Part shown: positions 52,904 to 60,921 of the stretch, one piece after another | How positions within the stretch are numbered: the first letter of the stretch is position 1 | Layout: every line of letters starts with the position of its first letter | Source of the DNA: Coriobacteriaceae bacterium | GTDB lineage: Bacteria > Actinomycetota > Coriobacteriia > Coriobacteriales > Coriobacteriaceae | Direction of reading: 5' to 3' | NCBI GenBank assembly: GCA_025757745.1 | Contig: CP107217.1 | Location: forward strand, 1,426,001-1,490,000 | DNA: 64,000 nt | Position numbers and translations under genes: made by a program | Notes under the pieces: model-generated | Told to the model about the DNA's origin: nothing | Database searches by the model: none | The model's input: the letters and a program-made list of their open reading frames with translations, nothing else

Positions 52904-53362
52904 TTAGTGCAGGCCCATGCTGCCCGTGATCGTGTAGACCATAAAGACGATAAACGCGATGAGGGCGAGCACAATGATGATTTTTTGAGCCGGAGCCATG
53001 CCGGGGATCTCATTCTCACCCGTAGGCTCCTTGGAGGTGACCATGCGCTGGGCAAAGGTCATCTCGTCACGGCTCGGCTTGGGCTCGGCGGGCTTGGGAT
53101 GAGCCACCTTTTTAGGTTGAGGTTTGGGTGTGGCAGGCGCAGGCTTCGCAGTGGCGGGCTTGGGCGCGGGCGCGGGCTTGCGCTCGGATGCGGCCCTCGT
53201 GGCGGCTTCCTCGGCCTTTGCGCGCTCGGCACGCAGGGCAGCCAGCTCCTCACGCTCGCGACGAGCCTCTTCCTGAGCCTCGCGGCGGGCCTTCTCGGCG
53301 CGGAGCTCTTCCAACTCGGCGCGCTCCTCGTCGGACAATGGTTGGAACTCAAGCTCGGCCAT
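52904..53362 (-). CDS. Small coiled-coil protein with C-terminal membrane anchor, unknown
   Basis: A 152-residue protein. Residues about 8-60 are a charged Glu/Arg/Ala-rich helix, likely coiled coil; about 60-110 are Pro/Ala/Lys-rich; one membrane helix (IIIVLALIAFIVFMVYTI) lies near the C-terminus, so it is tail-anchored with the bulk in the cytoplasm. GAAAGGGCGG precedes the ATG at 53362. It lies between pncB and tRNA-Ala. I recognise no family. Confidence 0.72.
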   Translation of the reverse strand: MAELEFQPLSDEERAELEELRAEKARREAQEEARREREELAALRAERAKAEEAATRAASERKPAPAPKPATAKPAPATPKPQPKKVAHPKPAEPKPSRDEMTFAQRMVTSKEPTGENEIPGMAPAQKIIIVLALIAFIVFMVYTITGSMGLH

Positions 53363-53427
53363 AGTACCGCCCTTTCTTTTTAAAAAAAGCCGCCGACACA
53401 ATGTCAGCGGCTTATCAAATCCAAGGG

Positions 53428-53500
53428 TGGAGACGAAGGGAGTCGAACCCTCGGCCTCTGCCATGCGACGGCAGCGCTCTCCCAACTGAGCTACGTCCCC
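53428..53500 (-). tRNA. tRNA-Ala (CGC)
   Basis: 73 bases without an encoded CCA. The acceptor GGGGACG pairs with CGTCTCC with the G3-U70 pair that marks alanine. Anticodon stem CTGCC/GGCAG holds loop GTCGCAT with anticodon CGC. T arm contains GGTTCGACT. Confidence 0.93.
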
Positions 53501-53651
53501 AGGACAAGTTGTTATTTTACCTACGGCTCGCCAACTGTCAACGCCCAATACCCAGTCTTTTTGGGACGGAGCCATTTTGACTACTTTTCGAGCAGGCAAT
53601 CCTCTCAATGATTTTTTAATCCCCGTCCCAGAAAAATCATCGGTGAACGCG

Positions 53652-54590
53652 CTACTTTGCGCTGGTGAGGACACCGGTGGTGTCGAAGGCCGGGGTAAAG
53701 CTCTCGTCTACCGCGCCGCCCTCTTGCCAGAACATCGTCGTAAAACCCAGGTCATCGGCATGGTCGAGCACCTGCTCGTACTCCTCGCGCGTCACAGCAC
53801 GCGCCAGGTCGCCGCCCTGCTCGCGCATGAGCGCATTGGGCGTGTACTGGTTCATGACCGAAATCGGCACATCGCCCACCGTCTGCCACACCAGGTCCAG
53901 CACGCGACACGAATCGTCTGCATGTCCCGGCAGTACCAGATGGCGCACGATCATGCCGCGCTTCATGAGCCCGTCCTCGTCCACCAGCTCTCCCCCGCGG
54001 CGCTCAATCTCGCGCGCCATTTGCGCTAAGCCCGACACGGCCACGCGCGGGTAGTCCTGAATATGAGACAGTGACTGCGCAAGCGCCGCATCGGCATATT
54101 TAAAGTCGGTAAGCCACACATCGACCAGATCGCCGAGCGCCGACACGGCACTCGCACGCTCATAACCGCTCGTGTTGTAGACGATTGGGATGGCCAGCCC
54201 GCGCGCCCGTGCCGCGGCAATCGCAGCAGGCAGCAGGTGCGCGTAGTGTGTCGCCGTCACCAGATTAATATTGTTCGCACCCTGGTCCTGCAGCTCCAAC
54301 ATAATCTCGACCAGACGCTCGGGCGAAATCTCAAGCCCAAAATTGCCCGTCGAGATCTCGTGGTTCTGACAATAGACGCATTTGAGCGAGCAGCCGCTAA
54401 AGAAGATTGTGCCCGAACCGGCCTCGCCCGAGATAGGCGGCTCCTCCCACATATGAAGCGCGGCGCGGGCCACCTTGAGCGTGTCGTTAGCACCGCATAC
54501 GCCGTGCGCGCCCTCATCGCGCGCCGCACCGCAGCGGCGCGGACACAAATGGCAGGCGGGCGAAAAAAGTTCGGTCAACGACGTCGGCAT
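53652..54590 (-). CDS. PflA-like radical SAM protein (COG1313/PflX type)
   Basis: About 312 residues. A cysteine-rich start (ACHLCPRRCGA) is followed by the radical SAM cluster motif in GCSLKCVYCQNHEIS (Cys-x3-Cys-x2-Cys) and by NINLVTATHYAHLLP. The rest is the usual partial barrel with VWLTDFKYAD and VLPGHADD. The group resembles glycyl-radical enzyme activases, but no pyruvate formate-lyase gene is nearby, so the target is unknown. I choose the ATG at 54590, nine bases after GGAG; an ATG at 54605 is too close to it. Confidence 0.85.
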   Translation of the reverse strand: MPTSLTELFSPACHLCPRRCGAARDEGAHGVCGANDTLKVARAALHMWEEPPISGEAGSGTIFFSGCSLKCVYCQNHEISTGNFGLEISPERLVEIMLELQDQGANNINLVTATHYAHLLPAAIAAARARGLAIPIVYNTSGYERASAVSALGDLVDVWLTDFKYADAALAQSLSHIQDYPRVAVSGLAQMAREIERRGGELVDEDGLMKRGMIVRHLVLPGHADDSCRVLDLVWQTVGDVPISVMNQYTPNALMREQGGDLARAVTREEYEQVLDHADDLGFTTMFWQEGGAVDESFTPAFDTTGVLTSAK

Positions 54591-54742
54591 AAAAACATGC
54601 TCCAAAACAACGATTCAGCAGCTCAAACGCAAAAGGGCCAACCGCACAGACGGCTCGAGCCCAAGGCGCCGTAATCGTCCGACACGATTTTTGTAATGTC
54701 AAGACTGGAATCCACAAAGTGCCGCTTTATGATGTAGGTATT

Positions 54743-54908
54743 CCGCCCCCCGCGGAGCAACTGGGTGAACCGTCGCGTTTATTTAGGGAGCCCACACAGT
54801 CGTACCTAGTACAGGTATCCTTCGTTGTTAAGGACGCTGGAACAGTCGATGAGGGCACCCACCTGTTTTAGGTGGGTTCATTTTCGTAACGTGGGGGGTG
54901 GTTTTCTT
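54743..54908 (+). ncRNA. ssrS: Probable 6S RNA
   Basis: About 160 bases bounded by a closing stem: CCGCCCCCCGC (54743-54753) pairs with GTGGGGGGTGG (54891-54901) with two G-T pairs, and the 3' arm runs into TTTTCTTTT, which would end the transcript. Near the 3' end GGGCACCCACCT-GTTTT-AGGTGGGTTCA forms the hairpin context typical of 6S RNA. A TATGAT -10 box at 54728-54733 places the start about ten bases on, exactly at the closing stem. 6S RNA binds RNA polymerase holoenzyme. The central bubble could not be folded by hand. Confidence 0.6.
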
Positions 54909-55117
54909 TTGCCGAAAATCGCCATTGCAAATCCCGCCATGATTCCCAAAAGGCACCAGGCAGAGCCCCACTATCACTCGAATATCTGGTAAGCGCGTGA
55001 TTATCGCCCCGTGCAATTCCTCACACCCTCCTTGGTCGAGTATCATGGGTCAGCTATACCCTTTGCGGCATGGCATCCTTTGACCTTTTCCTTCGACGCT
55101 TGGCGGTTTATCGATTC

Positions 55118-56317
55118 ATGGCTTCCTCCACGAGCTTCATACCGTACCTTTGCGTGGCGGTCGCGGCTTTTATCACGACCTTCCTTGCGGTGCCCCTGGT
55201 CAAGCGCCTGGCAATCAAGCTCGACGCCGTCGATTATCCTTCCAAGCGCCGCATCAACACTAAACCCATCCCGCGCATGGGTGGCACGGCAGTCTTTTTG
55301 GGCCTCGTCGTCGCCTGCATTGTTCAGATCCTAGGCACCTGGTACCTGGGCTGGCCGCCCGCTTTGGTGCCCCACCCCCGTCTGCACATCAGCTACCCCA
55401 TACTTGCGCTTTCTTTTACCGTCATCTTTGCGACCGGCGCGATCGACGACGTCTTCCAGCTCAAGCCCAAGCAAAAGCTCGCCGGCCAGGTCCTCGCCGC
55501 GCTCATCGCCTGCGTGGGCGGCCTGCGCATCGGCGTCATCGTCAACCCGTTTGCTCCCGGCGAGATCATGCTCGGCTGGCTCGCCTACCCCATCACTGTG
55601 GTCTACCTGGTGGCGTTCACCAACATCATCAACCTTATCGACGGCCTCGACGGTCTGGCCACGGGTATCTGCGGTATCGCGTCGTTCACCATGTTTTCGG
55701 TCGCGGTGCTCTCGGGCCGCATCGACGCCGCCGCGCTCTCCATCGCGCTCTTTGGCTCGTGCCTCGCCTTCTTGCGCTATAACTTCAACCCCGCGAGCAT
55801 TTTCTTGGGCGACTCGGGATCGCTGCTTCTGGGCTTTGCGCTGGGTTCCATCTCGCTGCTCAACGTGAGCCGCACCGCCGCGCTCACCTCGCTCATCATC
55901 CCGCTCATCGTGGCCGGCGTGCCCATCATCGACACGTTTAGCGCCATCGTGCGCCGCAAGCGCGCCCACATTAGCATCGGGCAGGCCGACAAGGGCCACA
56001 TCCACCACCGCCTCATTCAAGAGGGCTACAACCAAAAGCAGGCCGTACTGCTCATCTACGCCTGGTGCATTATGCTTTCGGCCGGCGCCGCCGCCATCAA
56101 TCAGGTCGAGGTCCCCATGCGCGTGCTCATCTTTACCGTGCTCGCCATTGGCTCGGCGGTCTTCGCCAAGCGCCTGCATCTGTTTGAGCCCGTGCTGCGC
56201 CACCATTACAACAAGCGCACGCACGAAGACGAGCTGGTAACCCCCGACGACCCCGCCTTTAAACAGGAGGAGCTGGCAGCCGAGGAACGTAAAGAAGAGC
56301 GCCACCACAAGCTCTAG
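55118..56317 (+). CDS. WecA/TagO-type undecaprenyl-phosphate sugar-1-phosphate transferase
   Basis: About 399 residues with some eleven membrane helices, of the MraY/WecA family. It has PIPRMGGTAVFLG, the catalytic aspartates in GAIDDVFQLKPKQKL, FTNIINLIDGLDGLATG, NFNPASIFLGDSGSLLLGF and the cytoplasmic GHIHHRL histidine loop of WecA/TagO. It should start lipid-linked polymer synthesis by adding a GlcNAc-phosphate-type sugar, possibly for wall teichoic-acid-like or surface glycans. The start is either 55118 or an ATG at 55070; neither has a strong ribosome site. The C-terminal 40 residues are a charged tail. Confidence 0.87.
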   Translation: MASSTSFIPYLCVAVAAFITTFLAVPLVKRLAIKLDAVDYPSKRRINTKPIPRMGGTAVFLGLVVACIVQILGTWYLGWPPALVPHPRLHISYPILALSFTVIFATGAIDDVFQLKPKQKLAGQVLAALIACVGGLRIGVIVNPFAPGEIMLGWLAYPITVVYLVAFTNIINLIDGLDGLATGICGIASFTMFSVAVLSGRIDAAALSIALFGSCLAFLRYNFNPASIFLGDSGSLLLGFALGSISLLNVSRTAALTSLIIPLIVAGVPIIDTFSAIVRRKRAHISIGQADKGHIHHRLIQEGYNQKQAVLLIYAWCIMLSAGAAAINQVEVPMRVLIFTVLAIGSAVFAKRLHLFEPVLRHHYNKRTHEDELVTPDDPAFKQEELAAEERKEERHHKL

Positions 56318-56476
56318 GATAAGCTGCCGAGGATGTGCCCAGGTGCCGCTGGCCAAGCGCAGCCGCGCCGCACCCATCGCACAAGCCGCCCCTCTCCCGC
56401 CCCTCGCTTTCTTACGTCTCGCCCCTGCAATAAACGCGTTATCATCTTGACCCATGAACATACGTTAGGAGCAATC

Positions 56477-57526
56477 ATGCCAAACGAGAACAGCTACGAA
56501 GTCGCGCTGCAAAAGAGCAACGCCATTCGCGAGGGCCTGGCCAAGACGCCCGAGAAGTTCACCATGCTTACCGGCGACCGCCCCACCGGCCGCCTGCACC
56601 TGGGCCACTACTTTGGCACCCTCAAGGGCCGCGTGGAGCTGCAGAACATGGGCGCCAAGACCAACGTGCTCATCGCCGACTACCAGGTCATCACCGACCG
56701 CGACACCACCGAGCACATCCAGGACAACGTGTACAACATGGTCATGGACTACCTTGCCTGCGGCATCGACCCCGACAGGACCATGATCTACGCGCACTCC
56801 GCCGTGCCCGCCGCCAACCAGCTCATGCTGCCGTTCCTATCGCTGGTCTCCGAGGCCGAGCTCGCGCGCAACCCCACCGTCAAGGCCGAGATGGAGGCCT
56901 CGGGCCACGAGCTCACCGGCCTTCTGCTCACCTACCCGGTGCACCAAGCCTGCGACATCCTGTTCTGCAAGGGCAATGTGGTACCCGTCGGTCGCGACCA
57001 GCTGCCGCACATCGAGCTCACCCGCACCATCGCCCGCCGCTTTAACAACCGCTACGGTAAGGTGTTCCCCGAGGTCGACGCGCTGCTGTCCGAGACCCCG
57101 CTGCTGCCCGGTCTGGATGGTCGCAAGATGAGCAAGAGCTACGGCAACGCCATCAACATCTCGATGACCGCCGAGGAGACGGCCAAGCGCATCAAGAAGA
57201 GCCAGACCGACTCCGAGCGCATGATCACGTTTGATCCCGAGAACCGCCCCGGCGTGTCCGGCCTGCTTTCGACGGCCGCCATCTGCACCGGTCGTTCCGA
57301 GGTCGAAATTGCCGAGGAGATTGGCATGGGCGGCTCCGGCCAGCTCAAGAAGTACGTAACCGAGGCCGTCAACGAGTACTTCGCGCCGATCCGCGAGCGT
57401 CGCCAGCGCTACGAGAACGACCTGGATTACGTTAAGGACGTCCTGCACGAGGGTAACCGCCGCGCCAATGAGATCGCCGAGCAGACCCTTGCCGAGGTTC
57501 AGGACGCCATGGGCATGGTGTACTAG
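56477..57526 (+). CDS. trpS: Tryptophanyl-tRNA synthetase
   Basis: A 349-residue class I synthetase. It has TGDRPTGRLHLGHYFGTLKG with the HIGH-type HLGH, YPVHQACDILFCKG, VPVGRDQLPHIELTRTIARRFN and the KMSKS motif in GRKMSKSYGNAI. The ATG at 56477 has AGGAG seven bases upstream. It is a single gene followed by a terminator; I see no T-box leader in the upstream 160 bases. Confidence 0.97.
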   Translation: MPNENSYEVALQKSNAIREGLAKTPEKFTMLTGDRPTGRLHLGHYFGTLKGRVELQNMGAKTNVLIADYQVITDRDTTEHIQDNVYNMVMDYLACGIDPDRTMIYAHSAVPAANQLMLPFLSLVSEAELARNPTVKAEMEASGHELTGLLLTYPVHQACDILFCKGNVVPVGRDQLPHIELTRTIARRFNNRYGKVFPEVDALLSETPLLPGLDGRKMSKSYGNAINISMTAEETAKRIKKSQTDSERMITFDPENRPGVSGLLSTAAICTGRSEVEIAEEIGMGGSGQLKKYVTEAVNEYFAPIRERRQRYENDLDYVKDVLHEGNRRANEIAEQTLAEVQDAMGMVY

Positions 57527-57560
57527 ACCGATCTGCTGACTTGAACTTCCGATTGCTATA

Positions 57561-57589
57561 GGGCGGGCGCTACGGCGTCCGCCCTTTTT
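57561..57589 (+). terminator. Terminator of trpS
   Basis: Stem GGGCGGGCGC / GCGTCCGCCC with TACG loop and one G-T pair, then TTTTT. Confidence 0.92.
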
Positions 57590-57919
57590 GTGCCTGACCG
57601 GCTTGGCCCCGCCCATTGCACTCCCCCCGACAAACAGGAACGGGCCCGCCGACAGTCAGTTGCCAGCGGGCCCGTTCCCGAAGTACACCGTTGAATCGCA
57701 CAGAGGGGAGGAATGCGAATCAAACTCAACAGGGCAGGCTTTTTCATCGCCTATTGCCTGCTCCGTTGCTGAAAACAATATAGTTCACCGTGGTTTACTT
57801 TGTAGCCTCAAACCGCGCCGTCATACGTTCTCCATAAGTTAGCCCCGGTAAACCTACAACGGAAAACCGCCGCAAAGGGGACAGGCACCTTTGTGGTAGT
57901 TTTGGCCACGGCAGATCTG
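57590..57919. other. Intergenic region with a perfect 13-bp hairpin
   Basis: Between the trpS terminator and the MGMT-like gene lie 330 bases. GGAACGGGCCCGC (57637-57649) pairs perfectly with 57666-57678 around 16 bases; neither side has a strong T run. A 63-codon minus-strand frame through the hairpin has no convincing ribosome site. Repeat A3 lies at the right end. Confidence 0.6.
57863..57903. repeat. Repeat family A, copy 3
   Basis: As A1 but with slightly changed arms (AAAACCGCCGCAAAG / CTTTGTGGTAGTTTT). It lies 17 bases after the stop of the MGMT-like gene. Confidence 0.9.
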
Positions 57920-58240
57920 TTAGAGTCCGGCGGGCCAGCGACAGGCGCCCAGATCGACGTGCATGGGGTCGACAAACGTCACGCCCTCCCCTAGCAAAAG
58001 CTCACGTTGAGCATCGGGACCGCCAAAAGCAAAACCCTCGCATATGCGCCCGTCGGCAAACACCACGCGATGGCAGGGTATCTCGCCGGGGCGCGGATTG
58101 CTGTGCAGGGCATACCCCACGTACCGCGCACTTCGTGGACGACCGGCAAGCAGCGCCACCTGACCATACGTGGCGACCATCCCTTCGGGGATCTGCTCGA
58201 CCACCTCGTACACCCGTTCAAAAAAGCCCTCAGACGCCAT
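57920..58240 (-). CDS. MGMT-like DNA-repair protein, C-terminal domain only
   Basis: A 106-residue protein that corresponds to the DNA-binding and active-site domain of O6-alkylguanine-DNA methyltransferases, without the N-terminal domain. It has VATYGQVALLAG, SARYVGYALHSNP and IPCHRVVFADG, where the Cys is the methyl-accepting residue; alkyltransferase-like proteins of similar size carry Trp there. It could therefore be active in repair. The ATG at 58240 follows a GAGAGCGAG stretch. Repeat element B3/B4 lies upstream and A3 just downstream. Confidence 0.88.
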   Translation of the reverse strand: MASEGFFERVYEVVEQIPEGMVATYGQVALLAGRPRSARYVGYALHSNPRPGEIPCHRVVFADGRICEGFAFGGPDAQRELLLGEGVTFVDPMHVDLGACRWPAGL

Positions 58241-58274
58241 CGCTCGCTCTCTTCTCCACATTAACAGCATAAAG

Positions 58275-58364
58275 AAATGATCCCTTGGGGACGGAGGAAA
58301 ACGGATCATTCGCGGCCTCCGTGCGGTCGATGATCCGTTTTCCTCCGTCCCCAAGGGATCATTT
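58275..58364. repeat. BIME-like element: two family B repeats in inverted orientation
   Basis: 58275-58310 and 58330-58364 are perfect reverse complements over 35 bases, separated by 19 bases. Each arm alone is also an imperfect palindrome (AAATGATCC...GGATCATT) with the GTCCCC core. The pair lies 13 bases after the degV stop. Confidence 0.93.
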
Positions 58365-58377
58365 GTTGGCAGGTTGG

Positions 58378-59232
58378 TTAGTTGGCGGGCTGGAAGAAGG
58401 CTACGGCTACGGCACCGGGGCCTACGTGGGTACCGATGGTGGCACCGATGGTGTGAACGGGCAGCTCGCCCTCGGTGTGGCCAGCCCACAGTGCCGCGCT
58501 GTCCTCGATATACTTCTTGAGCACCGCATCCGAAAGGCCCGTATAGCCGAGCGCCAGCGGCATGGAAAAGTCGATGCCGCCCGCCTTTTCGACCTTTTGG
58601 TTCAGCAGGTTGCGGCCGTTCTTGGAACCGCGCGCCTTTCCCAGCTGCACAATCAGACCGTCCTCGGCAGCTACCACGGGCTTTACGTTGAGCAGCGTAC
58701 CCACGGCGCCGGCAGCAGCAGACAGGCGACCGCCGCGCACCAGGTACTCCAGCGTCTCGAGCAGGCCGATAACCACCACGCGGTCGCGCACGGCCTCGAC
58801 CGCCGCCGCGATCTGGGCCGCGCTACGGCCCTCGTCCACCAAGCGCAGCGCATACTCAACCAGAATGCGTTCACCCAGGGTGACGTTGTTGCTATCAACC
58901 ACGTACACATCGCCGCCCGGCGCCTCGGCTAGTGCGGTACGGGCGCTCTGATTGGTGCCCGACAGCTTAGCGCCCACGGTAATAATCACAGCCTCATCGC
59001 CGGCTTCGCGAATCTCGGCGATAGCCTGCGAGAACGCGTACGGGTTGACCTGGCCGGTCTTGGGCAGCTCATCGCGCTCCACGAGCATCTCGTAAAAGCG
59101 CTGGTGATCGATGTCGACGCCATCCATGTACACATCGGTGCCAAAGGTGACGGACAGCGGCAAAACGTCCAGTGCCGGGTGCTCGGCCGGCGACATATCG
59201 CTTGCGGAATCGGTAATAATGCGGACGGACAT
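58378..59232 (-). CDS. DegV-family fatty-acid-binding protein
   Basis: A 284-residue protein of the DegV family, whose members bind fatty acids and serve as FakB subunits that present them to the kinase FakA. It has ITDSASDMSPAE at the N-terminus, GTDVYMDGVDI, KTGQVNPYAFSQ, the fatty-acid carboxylate site in KLSGTNQSARTA and EYLVRGGRLSAAAG, NVKPVV, and GATIGTHVGPGAVAVAF. No fakA is in the window. AAAGGA lies nine bases before the ATG at 59232. Confidence 0.92.
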   Translation of the reverse strand: MSVRIITDSASDMSPAEHPALDVLPLSVTFGTDVYMDGVDIDHQRFYEMLVERDELPKTGQVNPYAFSQAIAEIREAGDEAVIITVGAKLSGTNQSARTALAEAPGGDVYVVDSNNVTLGERILVEYALRLVDEGRSAAQIAAAVEAVRDRVVVIGLLETLEYLVRGGRLSAAAGAVGTLLNVKPVVAAEDGLIVQLGKARGSKNGRNLLNQKVEKAGGIDFSMPLALGYTGLSDAVLKKYIEDSAALWAGHTEGELPVHTIGATIGTHVGPGAVAVAFFQPAN

Positions 59233-59351
59233 AGCGAATCCTTTCTTGCGCAGGTCCCGCGCAGGGAATTTTGACAGCAATGCCCCGGCACGGTATACGC
59301 GCTCAAACGGGACGATGCAGTTGTTAATGGGAAGCAAATGCCTAGGCGGCC

Positions 59352-59801
59352 CTACAGCTCGCGCAAGGTGTTGAGAATCGTACGCAGCGACGCATACATC
59401 TGCTCACGCTGCTCCACGCCCATGGCCTTGCCGGTGGTGTCGAGCACTTCACGAATAATGCAATCGGCCTCGTTCATGCTCTCGCCGCCCAACGTGGTCA
59501 GGCGAACCGGGGCGCGATACTTAACGGCGGCATCGCCCGAATCGTCGACTTCGACGTAGCCGCCCTCCTCCAGATGCGCCAGCGTGCGCGAGACGGCAGC
59601 GCGGGTCACGCCAGCCATGCGGGCGAGGTCGGCACCAGTCAGGCCGTCCTTGCTGCGCTCAAGATAGTACAGGCACATGATGTCGGAGCCCTTAAGGCCC
59701 AGCCTTGCGCCCTCAGATGTCTTAATGCGCTGGATCTCCTTGTAGAGTCCACTGATCAGTCCGACAAAGTCCTCGAAACGTGTCTCGTCGCTCTGTTGCA
59801 T
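59352..59801 (-). CDS. MarR-family transcriptional regulator
   Basis: A 149-residue winged-helix protein. The helix-turn-helix is LTGADLARMAGVTRAAVSRTLAHLEEGGYVEVDD at about 54-87, and the wing runs to RAPVRLTTLGG. The flanking helices provide the dimer interface. A possible operator, GCTAA (59831-59835) / TTAGC (59848-59852), lies just upstream, overlapping a GCATAAT motif, consistent with self-control. Ligand unknown. Confidence 0.88.
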   Translation of the reverse strand: MQQSDETRFEDFVGLISGLYKEIQRIKTSEGARLGLKGSDIMCLYYLERSKDGLTGADLARMAGVTRAAVSRTLAHLEEGGYVEVDDSGDAAVKYRAPVRLTTLGGESMNEADCIIREVLDTTGKAMGVEQREQMYASLRTILNTLREL

Positions 59802-59905
59802 GGGAGACGACCGCCTTTCGCTTGCATAATGCTAACGGGTAAACATCTTAGCCGTACCCAGCGACCGCAAGCCCCGCACGCCCTATTTGTTAACTCATCA
59901 ACATA

Positions 59906-59946
59906 AAAACCACCACAAAGGGGACAGGCACCTTTGTGGTGGTTTT
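59906..59946. repeat. Repeat family A, copy 4
   Basis: Perfect copy of the A1 palindrome, 29 bases after the stop of the B3/4-domain gene and downstream of MarR's promoter side. Confidence 0.92.
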
Positions 59947-59974
59947 GACCGGCGAGTATGATTTGCAGAAGTTG

Positions 59975-60694
59975 CTACAGCTCCACGCGGGGATTGTCGC
60001 GGGTCACAAGCGTCTTAACGACAACCGTCGCTCCCAGATAGCGCTCGAGCAGATCGGCAAGACGGTCGATGGCGGCCTGGCAGTCCCCCATTCGCTCGGG
60101 CTCTACGCACTCAATCGCCAGGAATGCGTCGGCCGAATCGTCGGATAGAGCCGTTCGAACGCCGTCGCGCCAGTTCCAGCAGCGGCACACGGCGCCCGCA
60201 TCGTCAATGTAGGCGAGCTCGCCGGGCAGCGTCGGGTCGTCCGCTTCCTCGCCAAGCGGCAGGAACGCATCCCCGCCGTCGGTCACCTTCAGGCGAAGGT
60301 CCCCCTCAATCGCATGCAGATCCTCGCCTCCCACGGGCAGTGCATAGGACAGCGACACCGTGTTATAGATATCCACCGCGGGCGTAATGTGGCCCACCGG
60401 CTTGCCCTTGAGCACACGCTTGAGCAGGTTCTCGATTGAACAGCGCGCGCCCTTTTTGGTCTTGAACAGACGATAGGCCTCGCGCCATGCCTTGACCGGT
60501 GCGTTCTCGCTGATTGTATCGCTGGTCAGATGACGCTCCGCATCGATATTGGCACGGTCGAGCAGCGCCGCTATCGCGTCCACATCCTCTTGAGGTATCT
60601 GGGCCGCGGGCTTCATACCCTCCACGACCACAACACCGACCGCCGCCTGAGGAAACAGCTCCCAAAATGAATCCTCGGCAATAAAGCTCTTCAT
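59975..60694 (-). CDS. B3/B4 tRNA-binding domain protein
   Basis: A 239-residue protein of the B3/4 family, a stand-alone version of the editing-type domain of phenylalanyl-tRNA synthetase beta. It has the VPVKAWREAYRLFKTKKGARCSIENLL-like core with PVKAWREAYRLF, VGHITPAVDIYNTVSLSY and PLGEEADDP. Stand-alone members are presumed to check or bind amino acids or tRNAs, without proof. GGGAG lies five bases before the ATG at 60694. Confidence 0.85.
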   Translation of the reverse strand: MKSFIAEDSFWELFPQAAVGVVVVEGMKPAAQIPQEDVDAIAALLDRANIDAERHLTSDTISENAPVKAWREAYRLFKTKKGARCSIENLLKRVLKGKPVGHITPAVDIYNTVSLSYALPVGGEDLHAIEGDLRLKVTDGGDAFLPLGEEADDPTLPGELAYIDDAGAVCRCWNWRDGVRTALSDDSADAFLAIECVEPERMGDCQAAIDRLADLLERYLGATVVVKTLVTRDNPRVEL

Positions 60695-60866
60695 ACATGC
60701 TCCCTTCACGATTCGCGCCCGAGCGAGGGCACCCAAACAAAAAGCGCCCTTACGACGGCCACCTTCAAAGTCCTACGGTGCCGCCACAAGAGCGCTTACG
60801 CTGCCCCCATCCGGAGAAGGGGGCGAGATGTCAGGCGTATTGTAACCCGAGTCATCCGCGCGAGCA

Positions 60867-60906
60867 AAACCACCACAAAGGTGCCTGTCCCCTTTATGGT
60901 GGTTTT
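60867..60906. repeat. Repeat family A, copy 5 (core inverted)
   Basis: Same palindromic arms, but the core reads GTGCCTGTCCCC, the reverse complement of the other four copies. It lies 15 bases after the pckA stop. Confidence 0.92.
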
Positions 60907-60921
60907 GGGTCTGAGGCGACG

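Noticed and set aside
56318..56476. T-box leader of trpS
   Set aside because: Gap is short and has no specifier loop or T-box antiterminator sequence.
57556..57747. Minus-strand 63-codon peptide as a leader peptide with attenuator
   Set aside because: Ribosome site poor, no gene follows in that direction, and the frame runs through the trpS terminator.
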